Origin: Physcia stellaris
Lineage: Eukaryota > Ascomycota > Lecanoromycetes > Caliciales > Physciaceae
Assembly (NCBI GenBank): GCA_018902385.1
Contig: JABSSW010000043.1
Span: forward strand, 62,001-126,000
DNA: 64,000 bases
Reading direction: 5' to 3'
Part shown: positions 11,649 through 23,268 of the stretch, one piece after another
Position numbering within the stretch: the first letter of the stretch is position 1
How the letters are laid out: every line of letters starts with the position of its first letter
Notes under the pieces: model-generated
What the model was told of the DNA's origin: nothing
What the model saw: the letters and a program-made list of their open reading frames with translations, nothing else
Databases searched by the model: none
Program-made: the position numbers and the translations under genes

Positions 11649-13666
11649 ATGGCGGAGGTTGGGATTGTAGCCTCGGTCGTCCAGCTTGCTAGCACTGGAC
11701 TGAAGCTGTCAATCAGCCTATATACCTTTTCAGAAACCGTCAGGTCTGCCGATAAGGACATCAAGCATATCGCAAAGGACATCTCACTGACCTCTGCTGT
11801 CCTGAGCGAGTTAGGCGAAAATTTGAGAAATGACAAGCAGCACGGTGTTGCCAGCGATAACGCAATCAGCGTTGCTGAGGAGGTTGTCCACGAGTGCTCC
11901 GACCTTTTCAAGGACGTCAACGCCGCCTTAGAAAAGGGGACTGGAAAGGGCAGTGGAAAGCTTTCTCTCGGTAGATTCAAGTGGCCCTACTTGCAACCTA
12001 AGATGGAACTTTTACGAAGCAACCTAGAAAAACTCAAAAGCACACTGATACTGATGCTTCACGTTCTAAGTTACGCCCCGAAGAGAAAACGGTGAGTTGA
12101 TCGATGAAAATCAAGGCGTGCTACTAATTCATCAGGCATTCCTCTGACGCATCCCAAGCGGATGTTGACCGGCAGCAGATTCAGTGCTTGATAGAAGCGA
12201 ACAAAAAGGCTGTTGCCCATTTCGAAAAGTTACGTCACACGATTGGTCCTTCAGAACAATTTCAAAGTGGCTATCACCAAGATTACCCCAAGGGTTCTCC
12301 CGATGGGCCTGACTCCAGATATGGGAGTAGTAAAACTATTGGCATTTCTCCAGCCTCTTCAAGCGCTCGTCCCGGTCTATCTGCCAATGATGTGCCTCGT
12401 CCCTCCAATAGTATAAGGATCCCATCTTCTGCGTCAGGTAATAAGTCCTTGCCAGTACCGGACCATGATCATTCGACCTCATCTCGGAGCAACTTGCGAA
12501 TCATGTCTATGATGGATATCACAGCTTTGCTTCATTGGCTACAGAAATCGGTTGCTATTGTGGAAAGGATTGAATCAGCTCCTACAATGCTCTCGGCGAC
12601 CGATATTGCCCGGGGGGAAGAAATAGCTGTAGGGGACACCCACCAAACACGATCACAACGTGATGAGCTCCATTTCGAGAGTGGCGGCGTCCAGCGAGAA
12701 CAGAGGAGCCGTCGTGAGCATCGTGACAGACTTCACTACGAGGATGCCAGCGGTCTTCTTGTTCCCGCACAACCCGCTGGAGCTGGCGTGCGTCGCTCGA
12801 ACTCACATCCCGATACTAAACCAGCACCTCTTATCATCAGCAATAATCGGTGGGATGACCCTTCATCAGGGCGAAGACGAAGAAGCTATCAAGACGGACA
12901 TTCCTCCTCCTCAGAAGAGTATGATGACCGCTCACACAACTATGAACGTCACCGACTGAGATCTCGGTCACGAGGCCGACACCGCAAGCAAAAGTCCCGA
13001 ACACCGTCGCCAGATCTCGAGATCGAAAGAAAATTGCAGAGACTGGAAGAGTTGGAGCTGAGAGATGCTGCAAGACAGAAATCTGAAGAGCAAAGCATCA
13101 TTGAGGACGCGAGAAAAGACAAGAGAGCTAAAGAGCCGCAGGCTCAGAAAGACAAGGAGCTGGAGATTCTGAGGAAGCTTGCGATCGAAGAACATGACGC
13201 CAAGGTACTGAAGGAAAAAGTGGAAAAGACAAAGATGAAGGAAGAGAAGAAGCCCAAGAAAAGCCAGGACTCAACTCGGCCAACTTATATAAAAGTCCAT
13301 CGAAAGCATCTTAGTCCCGCTACGCTAGATATCTACGATATACCATGGGAATGGGATGATGTGAGTAGCTTCTGTCTCTGTGCGACATCGGCTAATAATA
13401 TGTAGCGGGATTCGAATTATATGATCATCAAACGTTGGATACCCGAGCACGAGCTAGAGCCCCTATTCGAGCATAACAGGAAAATGCGAGAAGGTCGATT
13501 ACTCACGAATGCAACAGTTCCAATCAAGAAAGAGAGAGATAAGCTACTAATGCTGCGGAAGAAAGAGCCGCGGGAGAGGGAGCCGGTTGATGAAGTCGAT
13601 GAGCTTTTGGATAAATGGACGACTTTGGGGAGCAACTCTAGAAGGAGAGATATCATCTTCGCCTAA
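11649..13666 (+). CDS. Fungal STAND-type N-terminal domain protein
   Basis: Three exons: 11649-12091, 12136-13360 and 13406-13666, encoding 642 residues. Introns are 44 and 45 nt with GTGAGT donors. The N-terminus (MAEVGIVASVVQLASTGLKL) is the helical domain often found at the front of fungal NLR/STAND proteins. Here no NACHT or repeat domain follows. The middle is Ser/Arg-rich and disordered, then comes a long charged coiled coil (about residues 420-540). The conserved C-terminal block spans exon 3: IPWEWDD, then RDSNYMIIKRWIPEHE and EHNRKMREGR. This architecture is common in filamentous fungi and its function is unknown; a link to regulated cell death or non-self response is only inferred from the N-terminal domain. 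It lies between a transposon and decayed repeats. Confidence 0.85.
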
Positions 13667-14060
13667 CGTAACTATGAATGAGTGATCTTCCCCTGCTTTT
13701 TCGGCACTCCAGAGGTCACATACTTAGCAGGGCTTCGCGTGGAGCACCAAGCGGCAAGTCCCGTTTTTACCTGTTCACGGATGAACATCGGTTTTAGGTA
13801 CATATAATCTCAATTTGAAGAGCAATTTACTGAAATGTCACTCCCGACGTTAGTATTTACTGAATTGTCACGCGGCCCGTACGAGACTTGTCTATGTACG
13901 TCGGATAGCGGAAGTGACACGCGCTTCGCGCTAAAGTACGTCGCGGTCTCTGCCAGGTCAGGAACCGTGACAGAAATGTAGAAGCACTTCTAACGGATGG
14001 AGACACTCAAAGATCTTCTATTCTATTGAAGTCTGCGTCGTCTTCTGACTTAGAAAAAGA
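13667..14060. other. Intergenic
   Basis: Just over 390 bases with no gene recognised. It contains the 3' end of the upstream gene and the left edge of a decayed repeat region. Confidence 0.35.
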
Positions 14061-14410
14061 ACTGTCGATTGAAAAGATTAGATTGATCAAGTAAGATGAT
14101 TTAAGAGATGAGACGATGATCGGGAGATTACATCAAAAGGAAAAGTTGACTAACAAGAAGAATAAGGCCGAGTTCAAGATTCCCATTAAGGTAGGAAGTC
14201 TTGTAAAATTGAGAAGATTGCCGCAAGAATAATTGTCGATTGAAAAGACTGTCTTAGAGATTAGACTGGCTCAGTAGAATGGTATAAGAGATGAGAGTGT
14301 GGTCAAAAGATTGCATCAAGAGAAATACTTGACTGACAAGAAGAATAAGGTCGAGCTCAAGATTCCCTTTAAGGTAGGGAGTCTTGTGCAATTGAGAAGA
14401 TCGACGTAGA
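14061..14410. repeat. Diverged tandem duplication, two units of about 175 bp
   Basis: The unit starting near 14061 (TGTCGATTGAAAAG) recurs near 14232. The block AATAAGG..GAG.TCAAGATTCCC recurs with a spacing of 171-181 bp, so the units carry small indels. Both units read as similar Lys-rich peptide when translated in the plus sense, so the duplication probably arose in coding sequence that has since decayed. Confidence 0.6.
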
Positions 14411-15529
14411 AAGAACAGCACTCTAACAGATTGAAGGCAAGATGAGAGAACTCATATCTAGTGCATACGCTGAGAGAAAGAATGACGAGAATTCAAATCA
14501 AAACAAAAGGTCTGTAGTGGAAATTGATGAACAAATTAGACAGAATGTGCGCAAGTGACAGCGTCCAAGAATTGGCGAGTTAAATCATCCGGCATATACA
14601 CAGGATGATGAGAAACTGGCAGAGTTATCAAGTTATTATGGATTCTTAGGGCCCCGGAGAGAATCGCAAAGGGGTGACGTCAGATTGCGCATCGGATTAT
14701 TCAGCGCGAGCTCTCGCAGCCCCCTCTTTATGATTCGAACTCGGACTTAGAGATTTCCAGCACGCTACATACACTTCTACTCCGGGACTTAGCGATATTT
14801 CAAACGGAACACCTGCCGTAACGAACCACCTGGGTATGACTGCCCATCACTACCCCCAAGCGGAAGGCCCTGGCGCACAAGCAGAGGACTGCCTACAAAA
14901 ATGAGATTTCTGCGGGCGGTGCCAGACCTCAGCGAAGTGTGACGGGTAGCCATTTACGGCAGGGGGTCCTGCCCAGTATACTTTTCAAACGTGCCAGGTT
15001 ATTTGTCGATCAAGTGCATGGTTCTCTGGATTCTCAAGGATGGGGGATACACTATGAAACCCGAAGAAAATAGGGGGTGTCTCCCATCCCGCCTAAGCAA
15101 AGATGGCGGTAAAATTCCACCCCGCGGGATGTAAAGCCCAGGAGATTGCCAAGGACGAAAGGTATAGTTGAGATGGAGAAATTTGCAGCAGTGGCCTATT
15201 ACGGCAGGCGGCTTTGATACAAGAGGAACACTATCAACCAGACTTGACCTCAGGACAGTCCCCCTAGGAGTGAAAAAGGGCGGAGCGGAACCGGAAGACG
15301 GCAAAGGAAGATTCCGCTTCCGACATTCATCATGTCGCGGTGAGTTACCTTTCACTCTTCTACACTACCTTTCACTCTGCGACTTATCCACTTACAGCAG
15401 TGACCTTGTCATTGATTCTTTCAGTCTTCTATTCAATCTTTCATTAGTCCAGGATTCATATTGAATATCAGAACTACGAGCCAGCGATCAGAAAAGTGCA
15501 GCGAGACCTTTCACTGGATTTGTCACTCA
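14411..15529. other. Decayed coding debris, family unknown
   Basis: The first ~300 bases (to about 14720) still read like plus-strand protein with several interruptions, including the peptide ELNHPAYTQDDEKLAELSSY. I cannot assign it. From 14720 to 15529 I find nothing recognisable. GC content is near that of the genes, so this debris did not undergo the mutation seen in the AT-rich islands. Confidence 0.35.
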
Positions 15530-16635
15530 TGGCCGAAGGCCAATCACCGTCTGTCAGTCTCACTCAGGAGCACCTGCAACTTTAACTTCCGATAGAGATG
15601 TTATGGCAGAGGGGCCTGCTACGTCAGGTGATCAGGCACAAAGCACGTAATCCTCGAATACTGCCAACGGCTACATGGAAGCTCCTTCAAGCGACTCAAT
15701 ACCTCCCTCCCCTGCCACGATTCCTTCGTCTACGGCAGTCAGCGTACCTACCCCGAATGCGACAATTAATTCACCTACACCTGCCGTAAGCATTCCAGTC
15801 GGAGATATGCTCAGGGAAGACGTACCAGAGGAAGATAAGGGATGGAGTTGAGATAGTGGATCCGGCAGGATCGCAAGAGGGCAACATTATGGAGACAGCA
15901 CGTGAAGGAAGGCCTGTGGCGTTGAGGAAGGATGAGAAGGATGAAACTGTTAAGTAGGCGAAGAAGGGTAAAGATCAGAGTAAAGAGAAGGTAGAAGAAT
16001 CCGGCCTTGGGAATCTTATTCCTGCTCCTCTAGGTTACAGCTCCAAAACCATTGAGAAATTTACACTTCAAGCGCTGGGAGTCAAGCGTTCCGCCGACAA
16101 CTTGATTGAAGCTGAGAAGAATAAGAAGAGAAGGAGAAAGTCGGCCGCAGAAATGAAGAAAGGCTATGAACACCTTTCAAAGGACGTCCCTGAGGAGGAT
16201 AGATTAAGTCACCAACAACTGCTGGACCTCGGAAATGATATGTCAGTAACTCCTTTCCAACGCTGGACCCAAGCACCGTATTGCTGGAACTATAAGGGGG
16301 TTCTCTTAGAACCCTATTTCAAGCTGGCTTTGAAAGAGACAGAGGAGGGAGAATATGTATGGTCCGACAAGAGAATCAAAAGCTTTGCTTCATTGGCTCA
16401 CTCGCCCCGGACAGAATTGAGTGCGCGTCTCATCTCAGACGATCACAATCATCCATCCAAATCGAATGAACCAACGAGAGCCCGAATTCGGAAATAGGAT
16501 CAAACTAGAATTCCATTCATATCAGATTAATTTCTGAAGTCCAAAGACGGGTAAGCGTGATTTGATAGGTGATTCTTATTTTCTATGCGCACTCAATTCT
16601 GTCCGGGGCGAGTGGCTACAGAAATCGGTAAAAAT
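15530..16635 (+). pseudogene. Decayed gene-like sequence interrupted by a MITE
   Basis: Plus-strand coding signal in more than one frame, with several breaks. The clearest part (16102-16398) encodes a Lys/Glu-rich segment and then VTPFQRWTQAPYCWNYKG and LEPYFKLALKETEEGEYVW. Upstream lies a Pro/Ser/Thr-rich stretch. I do not recognise the family; a captured host gene or part of an old mobile element are both possible. A 216-bp MITE is inserted near its 3' end. Confidence 0.4.
16399..16614. mobile_element. 216-bp MITE, best-preserved copy (family A)
   Basis: The ends are perfect inverted repeats of 28 bp beginning CACTCGCCCCGGACAGAATT. GCT (16396-16398 and 16615-16617) is duplicated at the insertion point; a 4-bp GGCT reading is also possible. 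The element carries no gene. Three more diverged copies lie in the window (35888, 39811, 54362). The CACT-type terminus and the short duplication recall CACTA/CMC elements, but the superfamily cannot be settled from a non-coding copy. Confidence 0.85.
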
Positions 16636-17255
16636 TAGAATCTAGGCTAGGACCAATGTCAAAATACTGAGGGTCAAAACTTGTGCCCTAGTGTTAGATC
16701 TCGGAATGTTGGAAGCATGAGGGGAAGTCAGAAATTGAAAATGGTCGCGTCAATCACACAGAATTTCGAGTAGCATCATCACGAAATACATGCAACAGTC
16801 TGAACAGATGTCCTCTTTTAGCATTCATGAGTACAGTACAGTAAGCCACGTGGGTAGCAGCTACTTGAAGCAGGTATCTAAATCGCCCTTTTGATTGCCA
16901 CCCCTGGTCTGATCCCCATTGAACGACCGAGCGCCATCGCTGATGCTGAAGGATGTCATGGGCTTCGATAAAGCGAAGTGAAGGCGTAAAGCATTACACA
17001 TAATACAGGTGCACTATCTAGCTTGTTGTGCTTTTGGGTATCGCTTGCGTGCGCAGTAAAGGTAGAAAAATGGTAAGGCAGAATAGTCTAAACAAGTATT
17101 CCTAATCCATATGGACAGCTAAAATCGAAGATTAGAAGGTTGATACTCTGTGAGGAGAGGCAATAGAAGGAGTGAACAAACAAAGGCAGAGCGGTGAAGA
17201 CCGCATCATCTGCGACGAAGCTAGCAATCGAAGAGACAGAGCAAGGGAGTCAAAG
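16636..17255. other. Intergenic
   Basis: No gene, repeat or RNA was recognised between the decayed sequence and the 3' end of the importin gene. It presumably includes the importin 3' UTR. Confidence 0.35.
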
Positions 17256-20200
17256 CTAAAAGCTCTGGTCCATGTACTGTAGTTTCTCGCGCTCGGCGTC
17301 GTTGAGGGACGGGTAGAGGTTCTGAAAGAGAGGATCGTTGTAGATGGAGCGAAAAAAGTCGACGAGGAACTTATTGGTTTCGTCGTCTGCTTGGCGGTAG
17401 TTGAAGCGGGATTCGTCCATCAGGGCCATGAGATCTGTTACGGAAGGTGTTAGTCTGGAAAAACCGGAAAAACATGAAGTATACAGGCTTACCGGAGCGA
17501 GTAGATGGAGAACCTAGATCGAGGATGTTGGGCTCGTCCTCCCAACCATCATCCTCGGCTTCATCGCTCACGTGACCGTCAAGACCCTTCTTGCTAAGTC
17601 CAGCAGAATTGGGGGGATTTGACATCTCTGCGATGAGAACTTTGACAAGCTTAAGCGGAGCGGTGATAACCGAGAACTGATCGGGCTCCTTCTTAGACTG
17701 AGAACGGGTCTTGATGCGAGTAGTCATCTCGACAATCAGATCTCCTTGGACTGGAATGCTCATGAGACGTTCGTCGTGAAGATTGTAAATGTTTGTCAGG
17801 GCTTTGACATTCTGGCGGACATCATCAAAACCGGCAAAGTTGATGCAGTTCTCTAACCATTTACGCATCACAACCTCGAGGCCTGATCCCGGGGTCGGTT
17901 CTGGAATCTGAACCTGCGCAAGGAAGTCGAGAATGTCTTTCGCGTTTTCGACACTAAGCCGAGCGAAGACCATAATAAGGTTCTGGATAGTGTTGGGATG
18001 GGTTGCAGTGCTCAGACGGATGGCAATAATTTGCAACAGTTGCACGAGGTAATTCCCCAATCTATCGGCGCCTGCCTTTTCGACTAATTCCACTGCGAGA
18101 CCACCAACTTCAGCGGCAGAGGGATCTTCCATCTCAGGGCTCAGAAGACGGTCGACGATGATGAGGATGATCTCAAGACCACTCTTGCCAGTATCAGCGT
18201 CTTGCCAAACCAGCACCTGCTCGAAATCGTGGGCTAGGAGGTGTTTGATGGTGAGGGTAGCCGACTGATGGACGTTGAAATCTGCGTTCGAGAAAATTAC
18301 ACGATACAGCTTTGGCATGACGGTAGCAACAAACCCCTGAGGCAGAGGCGATGGCCCGTTCTCGGCCAGAGTTGCCATTAATTGCATAGCTATATCGCTA
18401 AGAGCCATCTCCTCGGTCATATCTGCGATATCGAGAGCTCCACTCAAAGTAGGCAACACCTTGGCACAGAGCTTAGTGTACGCATCAAGGCCGATGGAGG
18501 CCATAGCTGCTGTAATTGACTCAAAAGCTTCGGTGACCAGCATGGTAGTTGCAAAGCTGTTGGCACCCTGAGACGCCAAGGTAAAGAGAATGTCGAGTGC
18601 CGGATGGTCGAGGCAGTGACCAGGGGCGGCCATGATGGCGTCGCGTAGGGTCTCAACAAGCGTGTCAAGCAGATCTTCGCTCTCTTTGAGGTCTTCCATG
18701 TCGATTTTCGATACAAATTTGGCGATACCAGCCACTACCTGCTTCTGGAAGTCCGGAACTATGGAGGCAGGCAGCGACTTCATGTATTCTTGGAGGACTC
18801 GAATACAAGAAACCTTGACGACTTCCCAGACGTTATTGTCCAGCTCATTGAGTGTGAGCTGCGCAAAGTCGGGGAGTACATCTGTGAATTGTTCGCCGGG
18901 ACCAGTGACAAGAGCGCCGGCTAGGATAAAGCTACGAGCTTTGAGGAAATGGTCGGCATTGGCTAAAAGATGTCTGCTCAGTACTGTTCTAGAGATTTGG
19001 TGATGGGGTTTTGATGCTTCACTGGGTGACCGCACGATCACCAAATGGGCTTAATAGACGGGACAATAGGAAAGATCAAGACTTACGGTCTTGCATCAAT
19101 CCGCGAATTTGATCTAGGAACACACGAGCAGACTCGATCTCCATAATCTTATCGGTAGTTCCAAATTCGTCAAGGACTTGCTTGAGTATGAACAACGTAG
19201 CCTCTTTCATCTTGTGACTGAGTCGTGACAGTAAGCTATGCACAGAGCCCAGAAGGCATAGAAAGATGACTTACTTTCCGTTAGCGAAGACAGTTTTGCT
19301 AAAGCCCACAAGGCTCTGAACGACTGGACCTGACCAGTAGCAAAGTTTGACCAGAAGGTTGGAGCAAGCACTACGCGTTGAATAGTTGGCAGTTTCGGCG
19401 GTTTCTTCAGCAAGGAAGATATTGACATCTATTTCCCACATGCCTTCGTCGTCCACAGTGATCTGGGAATAGCCGACTAATACTTGCACCATCTCGGCAA
19501 ACCAAGATCCCCCATAAGAGCCATTGGTGTTCGCCTCGGACGAGAGCTCAGTCTCTAGCTCACGTTTCACATTCTTGTCGCCAATCAAAGTCGAGATGAA
19601 GTCCAGTTCCTCCATTATGAGAAAGTCTACAGTATATGGGAGATGATCGGCGTCTTCCATACGGCCTTGGGCTTCCCCTTCGACGTACATATTGATATAA
19701 GGTCCGAGCTGGGCTTTGAGACCTTGCCATACGGCGCCGAACAGCGCCAGTGTGTGAGCTGTGAGGAGCTGAGGAAACAGTGATTGAATCTTGTCGAGAG
19801 CCTGCAAAGCATCAGTGGGTACGTAGAAATCTCGGAGTATCATGAGTGTCACCTTTACGACTTGCGTCTTAAGCGCAATTACTCCACGCCAGGTCCTGAT
19901 TGCCTCTCCGCCTGCGCTCTCCTCTTCTTTTGTCGGCATAGTGGGCAAAGGCATGTTCAAAACATCAAGGAAGAAAGGAGTCCACGCATCAGAGGCGGTT
20001 TGCATGAATTGCTTCACGGCGGCCTTGTTTGTTTGAAACACTAACTCCATTGTGTCGAAACAGGCACGAAAGGTGGAGATGGCCAAAGCTCTTGAAGTCA
20101 GTTTCTTCTGACTGTCAACGGAGACATCGTATAGTATCTTGACCAACTCAGTGGCGGAACCTGAGAACTGTTCCTCATCAAAGCCTTCCTCGACTAGGTT

Positions 20201-20662
20201 ACCGAGGACAATGAGGGTGCCATGGAGTTGGTCGGCATTGGCCTGGCGAATTTGCTGCAAGACAGCCGAGAGCAGATTGGGCCATTGCTCGGGAAAATCT
20301 GCGGAGGCGATCTTGGAGACGACATCGCTAGCAGCACGAGTGACTTGGGCTTCGCTGTCGCCGCTGGTGGCCAGCGACAAAATCGATTGGCGGACCTGTT
20401 CCTTGACCTGGTCAGCAATGGGGTTGGTACCGTCATACTCATCCAGCGACGGCGACCAGTTGGTGACGACAAGTCGCTTCAAGCTAAAGACTGCAGATTG
20501 GCGCAAGTCCCTCGGAATGGATGTATGGGAAGCTATGGAGATTAAGGAGATTGGGAATGCTTCGTTAGTGCTCAGGTCTGCCAAGTGGCGTTCTGCATCG
20601 TTTCGGACTGCAGCATCGGATACTAGCGTTGCGGCCAGAGCTGCAAGCACTTGATCCTCCAT
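17256..20662 (-). CDS. kap114: Importin-beta family karyopherin (KAP114/importin-9)
   Basis: Four exons: 19275-20662, 19087-19217, 17493-18962 and 17256-17434, giving 1055 residues, the usual length for this family (~1000-1050). Introns are 57, 124 and 58 nt and all phases agree. The N-terminus shows the importin N-terminal domain (RNDAERHLADLSTNEAFPIS, DLRQSAVFSLKRLVVTNW, ADFPEQWPNLLSAVL). The rest is HEAT-repeat-like helix pairs. An acidic stretch (DEAEDDGWEDEPN) sits near the C-terminus, as in Kap114/importin-9. The family imports TBP, histones H2A-H2B and other cargo and releases them on Ran-GTP binding. It is divergently transcribed from REV7. Confidence 0.93.
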
Positions 20663-20999
20663 GGTGTTGGGTATTCGAAGGAGAGCTGGTCAGCTATAGC
20701 AACGGATACTCGGCGAATGGGAGAGGATGGGCGTCAATGGCATCCAACGACGGCTTGAGAATTGGAATGGGTTTCTTCCAAGAGTGACGCGATCTCACGC
20801 GTGTTTACTCGTGAAAGGAGCTAAATTAGCCTCCGTCTTGCCCGATAAGGGAGAAGTTAATGTATTTTAAGCTTCTGGTGATTGAGGCTTGCCGCGGCGA
20901 TAGCGGGGTTTGGCTTTGGTGATAAAAGCTGCAAGCGTTGTTTTGGTGTTTAGTGAATCTCGACGGTCCTTTAACCTCCTAAGCGGAATACCGGCAACG
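20663..20999. promoter_or_regulatory. Divergent promoter of KAP114 and REV7
   Basis: A 337-bp interval between two start codons on opposite strands. No specific element was recognised. Confidence 0.5.
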
Positions 21000-22794
21000 A
21001 TGACCAAATCTAGCTACGAAGTACCCGTGCTGGACACCTATCATGCTGTCGTGCTTGCTTTCAGTGACTTCTTGACCGTGGCAATACACACGATCCTGTA
21101 TGAGAGGGATATCTATCCACGGACCTCGTTCCTGAGTGCCAGAAAGTACAATCTGCCTGTGAAGCAGAGTAGGCACCCCAAGGTCTGCCAATGGATTCAA
21201 GATGCCGTTGCTGCGGTTGAGGTTGAGATGCTCAAGGTGGGTTGTTATCAGCTTCTTCAATTCAGTCACTCCGGGTTCACCTATTGGTTCGCTGCTGCAG
21301 CTTTTCTTGGCACATTAAAATTTTCCTACACGGCACTTCAGCGTCAGCTCTTTTGAATCTTGAAGTAAAGGTGTTGGAGCAGCTGTATGTCAGTACGGAC
21401 CGTGTAAACCCCTTTCACTTCTAAACCCAGAAGTACCCTTCCTATCAATAGTCCCAAAGTGTGAAAAGTAGAGAGCAGCGCAGTTTGAATAGTATCCGGG
21501 AATGATGCAGGCTTGGTCTATGGCCGCGTAAGAGCGACGACGGTCACACCTCGGTGAAGTTCGACGTGGTACAGGCGTCAGCCCCAAGATTCGCTTGCTG
21601 ATCGCCGAGTCAGGGTCTCCTTCCAGCTCAAGAACAACAAGGAGTGCTGTATGACCGTAAAGGCGTTGGCGGATGTTTCGAGGCTCCGACCAGCCGAATC
21701 ACTAAGCTCCTCGCTTTACTTTGCCAGCCCTGACGAGTCAAAGGCCGAAGTAATCAAGACGAGAAGGGTACCAAATGACTTGAAGGAGCCAGTGCTTCAA
21801 GAAGGGTGTATATTGGATGACTTGTTCTATCTACAGGGTTTGCATGTCCAGCCGTAACCTTTTTTAGCCAATTAGTATGCCCACCGGTGTTGACAAATTC
21901 CCTCCCGAGTCTCCTCATGATGATAGGGGCTGAAATACTCTTTGAATTGGCATTCACAGTCAGAGATAGGATCGTCCAGTCTAGAAGTTCTCCTGACGTC
22001 GAATGTTATGCCTGCCTCTCATTGACCTTATCAGATGCTTCCAATCGTCTATTCTGCAGCCTGACTGACTTCTCTTTCTGGCTTTAGTGCACCATATCCT
22101 CCACCTCCCTAATAATCCACTCGCCTGAATCAGAACCTTTGGAGCGGTACCTCTTCTCCACAGCCTCCTTCCCCATAATACCTACCTCCGAGCATCTCAC
22201 TCCCTTCGACCTCCCTTCTGATCCCACCAACGCCTCCGGTGTGCCTAGCGCCGCTACGAATCCGAAGCTCTCAGCAGACCAACCTTCCACCTCATCAAAC
22301 AAACCCCTGAAATCCCTCCAGTGCCCCCAGAGGCCCTAACCAAACGCTTCAACCCCCCTCCAACATCGGACCTCCCAGAACAATTCCGCGCCACGCTCTC
22401 CCGCCTCTCCGCCCTCTCCAGTAACCTGGGCCCGCTTCCTCCAGACTGTAGCTTCACGCTCGCAATCGAGCTGAGGGACGATTTTGGAGTCGATCCACCC
22501 ATTGGGCATCCCCAGCCATGGATTGCGGCTGAACCGGTTGTGCAGAGGGAGAGGAATCAGGGGAAGCGGAGTGGGGATGATGATGGAAAAACTGGGAATG
22601 AGTATGGTAGTAAGAAAGAGGACACGGAGACTGGAACAGGCAGTAAGAAAGGTAAGGATCTGGGAGGGGTCAGGACTACGCCGGTGAGAAGCCTGGAGGC
22701 TGGAGCTTTTGTCATGGAGGTATGGGTTGAGGAGGGGAGAGGGAAATTCGAAGAAAAGGAGAAAAAGGGTGATGGGAAGGATATGGCTAGCTAG
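21000..22794 (+). CDS. rev7: REV7/MAD2B HORMA-domain protein
   Basis: Exons 21000-21236, 22088-22238 and 22322-22794 encode 286 residues. Exon 1 has the HORMA start (YHAVVLAFSDFLTVAIHTIL, YERDIYPRTSFLSARKYN, KVCQWIQDAVAAVE). Exon 2 continues it (SLIIHSPESEPLERYLFSTA), and exon 3 has LPEQFRATLSRLS, CSFTLAIEL and PPIGHPQPWIAAEP. Alignment across the first junction (MLK then CTISS) is collinear with the family, so no HORMA segment is missing. Intron 1 is 851 nt, far longer than any other intron here. Intron 2 (83 nt) has donor GTGTGC and resolves an apparent frame change. Rev7 is the accessory subunit of translesion polymerase zeta, bridging Rev3 and Rev1. Exon 3 carries a polar Gly/Lys/Asp-rich insertion before TTPVRSLEAGAFVMEVW. 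Confidence 0.88.
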
Positions 22795-23268
22795 GATTTT
22801 CTAGCCAGGATGTGGAAGTGCTAGATGAAAGAGCTACCTTATGGAGATCATCCAGCACAAACTCCAGGAATTATTCTTCGTAGCAGATCAACAAAACATC
22901 ATCTTGACTTTGACTTCCGTCACGAATAGACAGAATTGGCATCAGAATAGGACATCCATGAGTTCGAGAAGTAGTCGAAATTGAATTCGAGAAAGTTGCA
23001 AGCTACAAGATTCATCATCGAAACTGCTATGTCTCGGAAAAAGAAATGGGGTATCAAACCTCTAATAACCCGAATAACTTCATGCATACTTATGACAACC
23101 ACTCCACCAATCGCCACTCGGGAACTGATTCCCTCAAAGTGTGAGCTTCGATAGGTCTCCCAAGGTACCCATAGCTCGAGCCCCGTTCCCAAGGAGCTCT
23201 AGTCTCACACAGCATCGGTAGCCAATCTTGACTCTGCTCCGAAATAGGAACCGGAATACGTCAACCGA
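22795..23268. other. Intergenic between convergent genes
   Basis: The 3' regions of REV7 and of the RBR ligase face each other here. I see no further gene. Confidence 0.4.

Noticed and set aside
22139-22339. Frameshift in REV7 between two overlapping frames
   Set aside because: An 83-nt GT-AG intron (22239-22321) explains the frame change and keeps the total length divisible by three.
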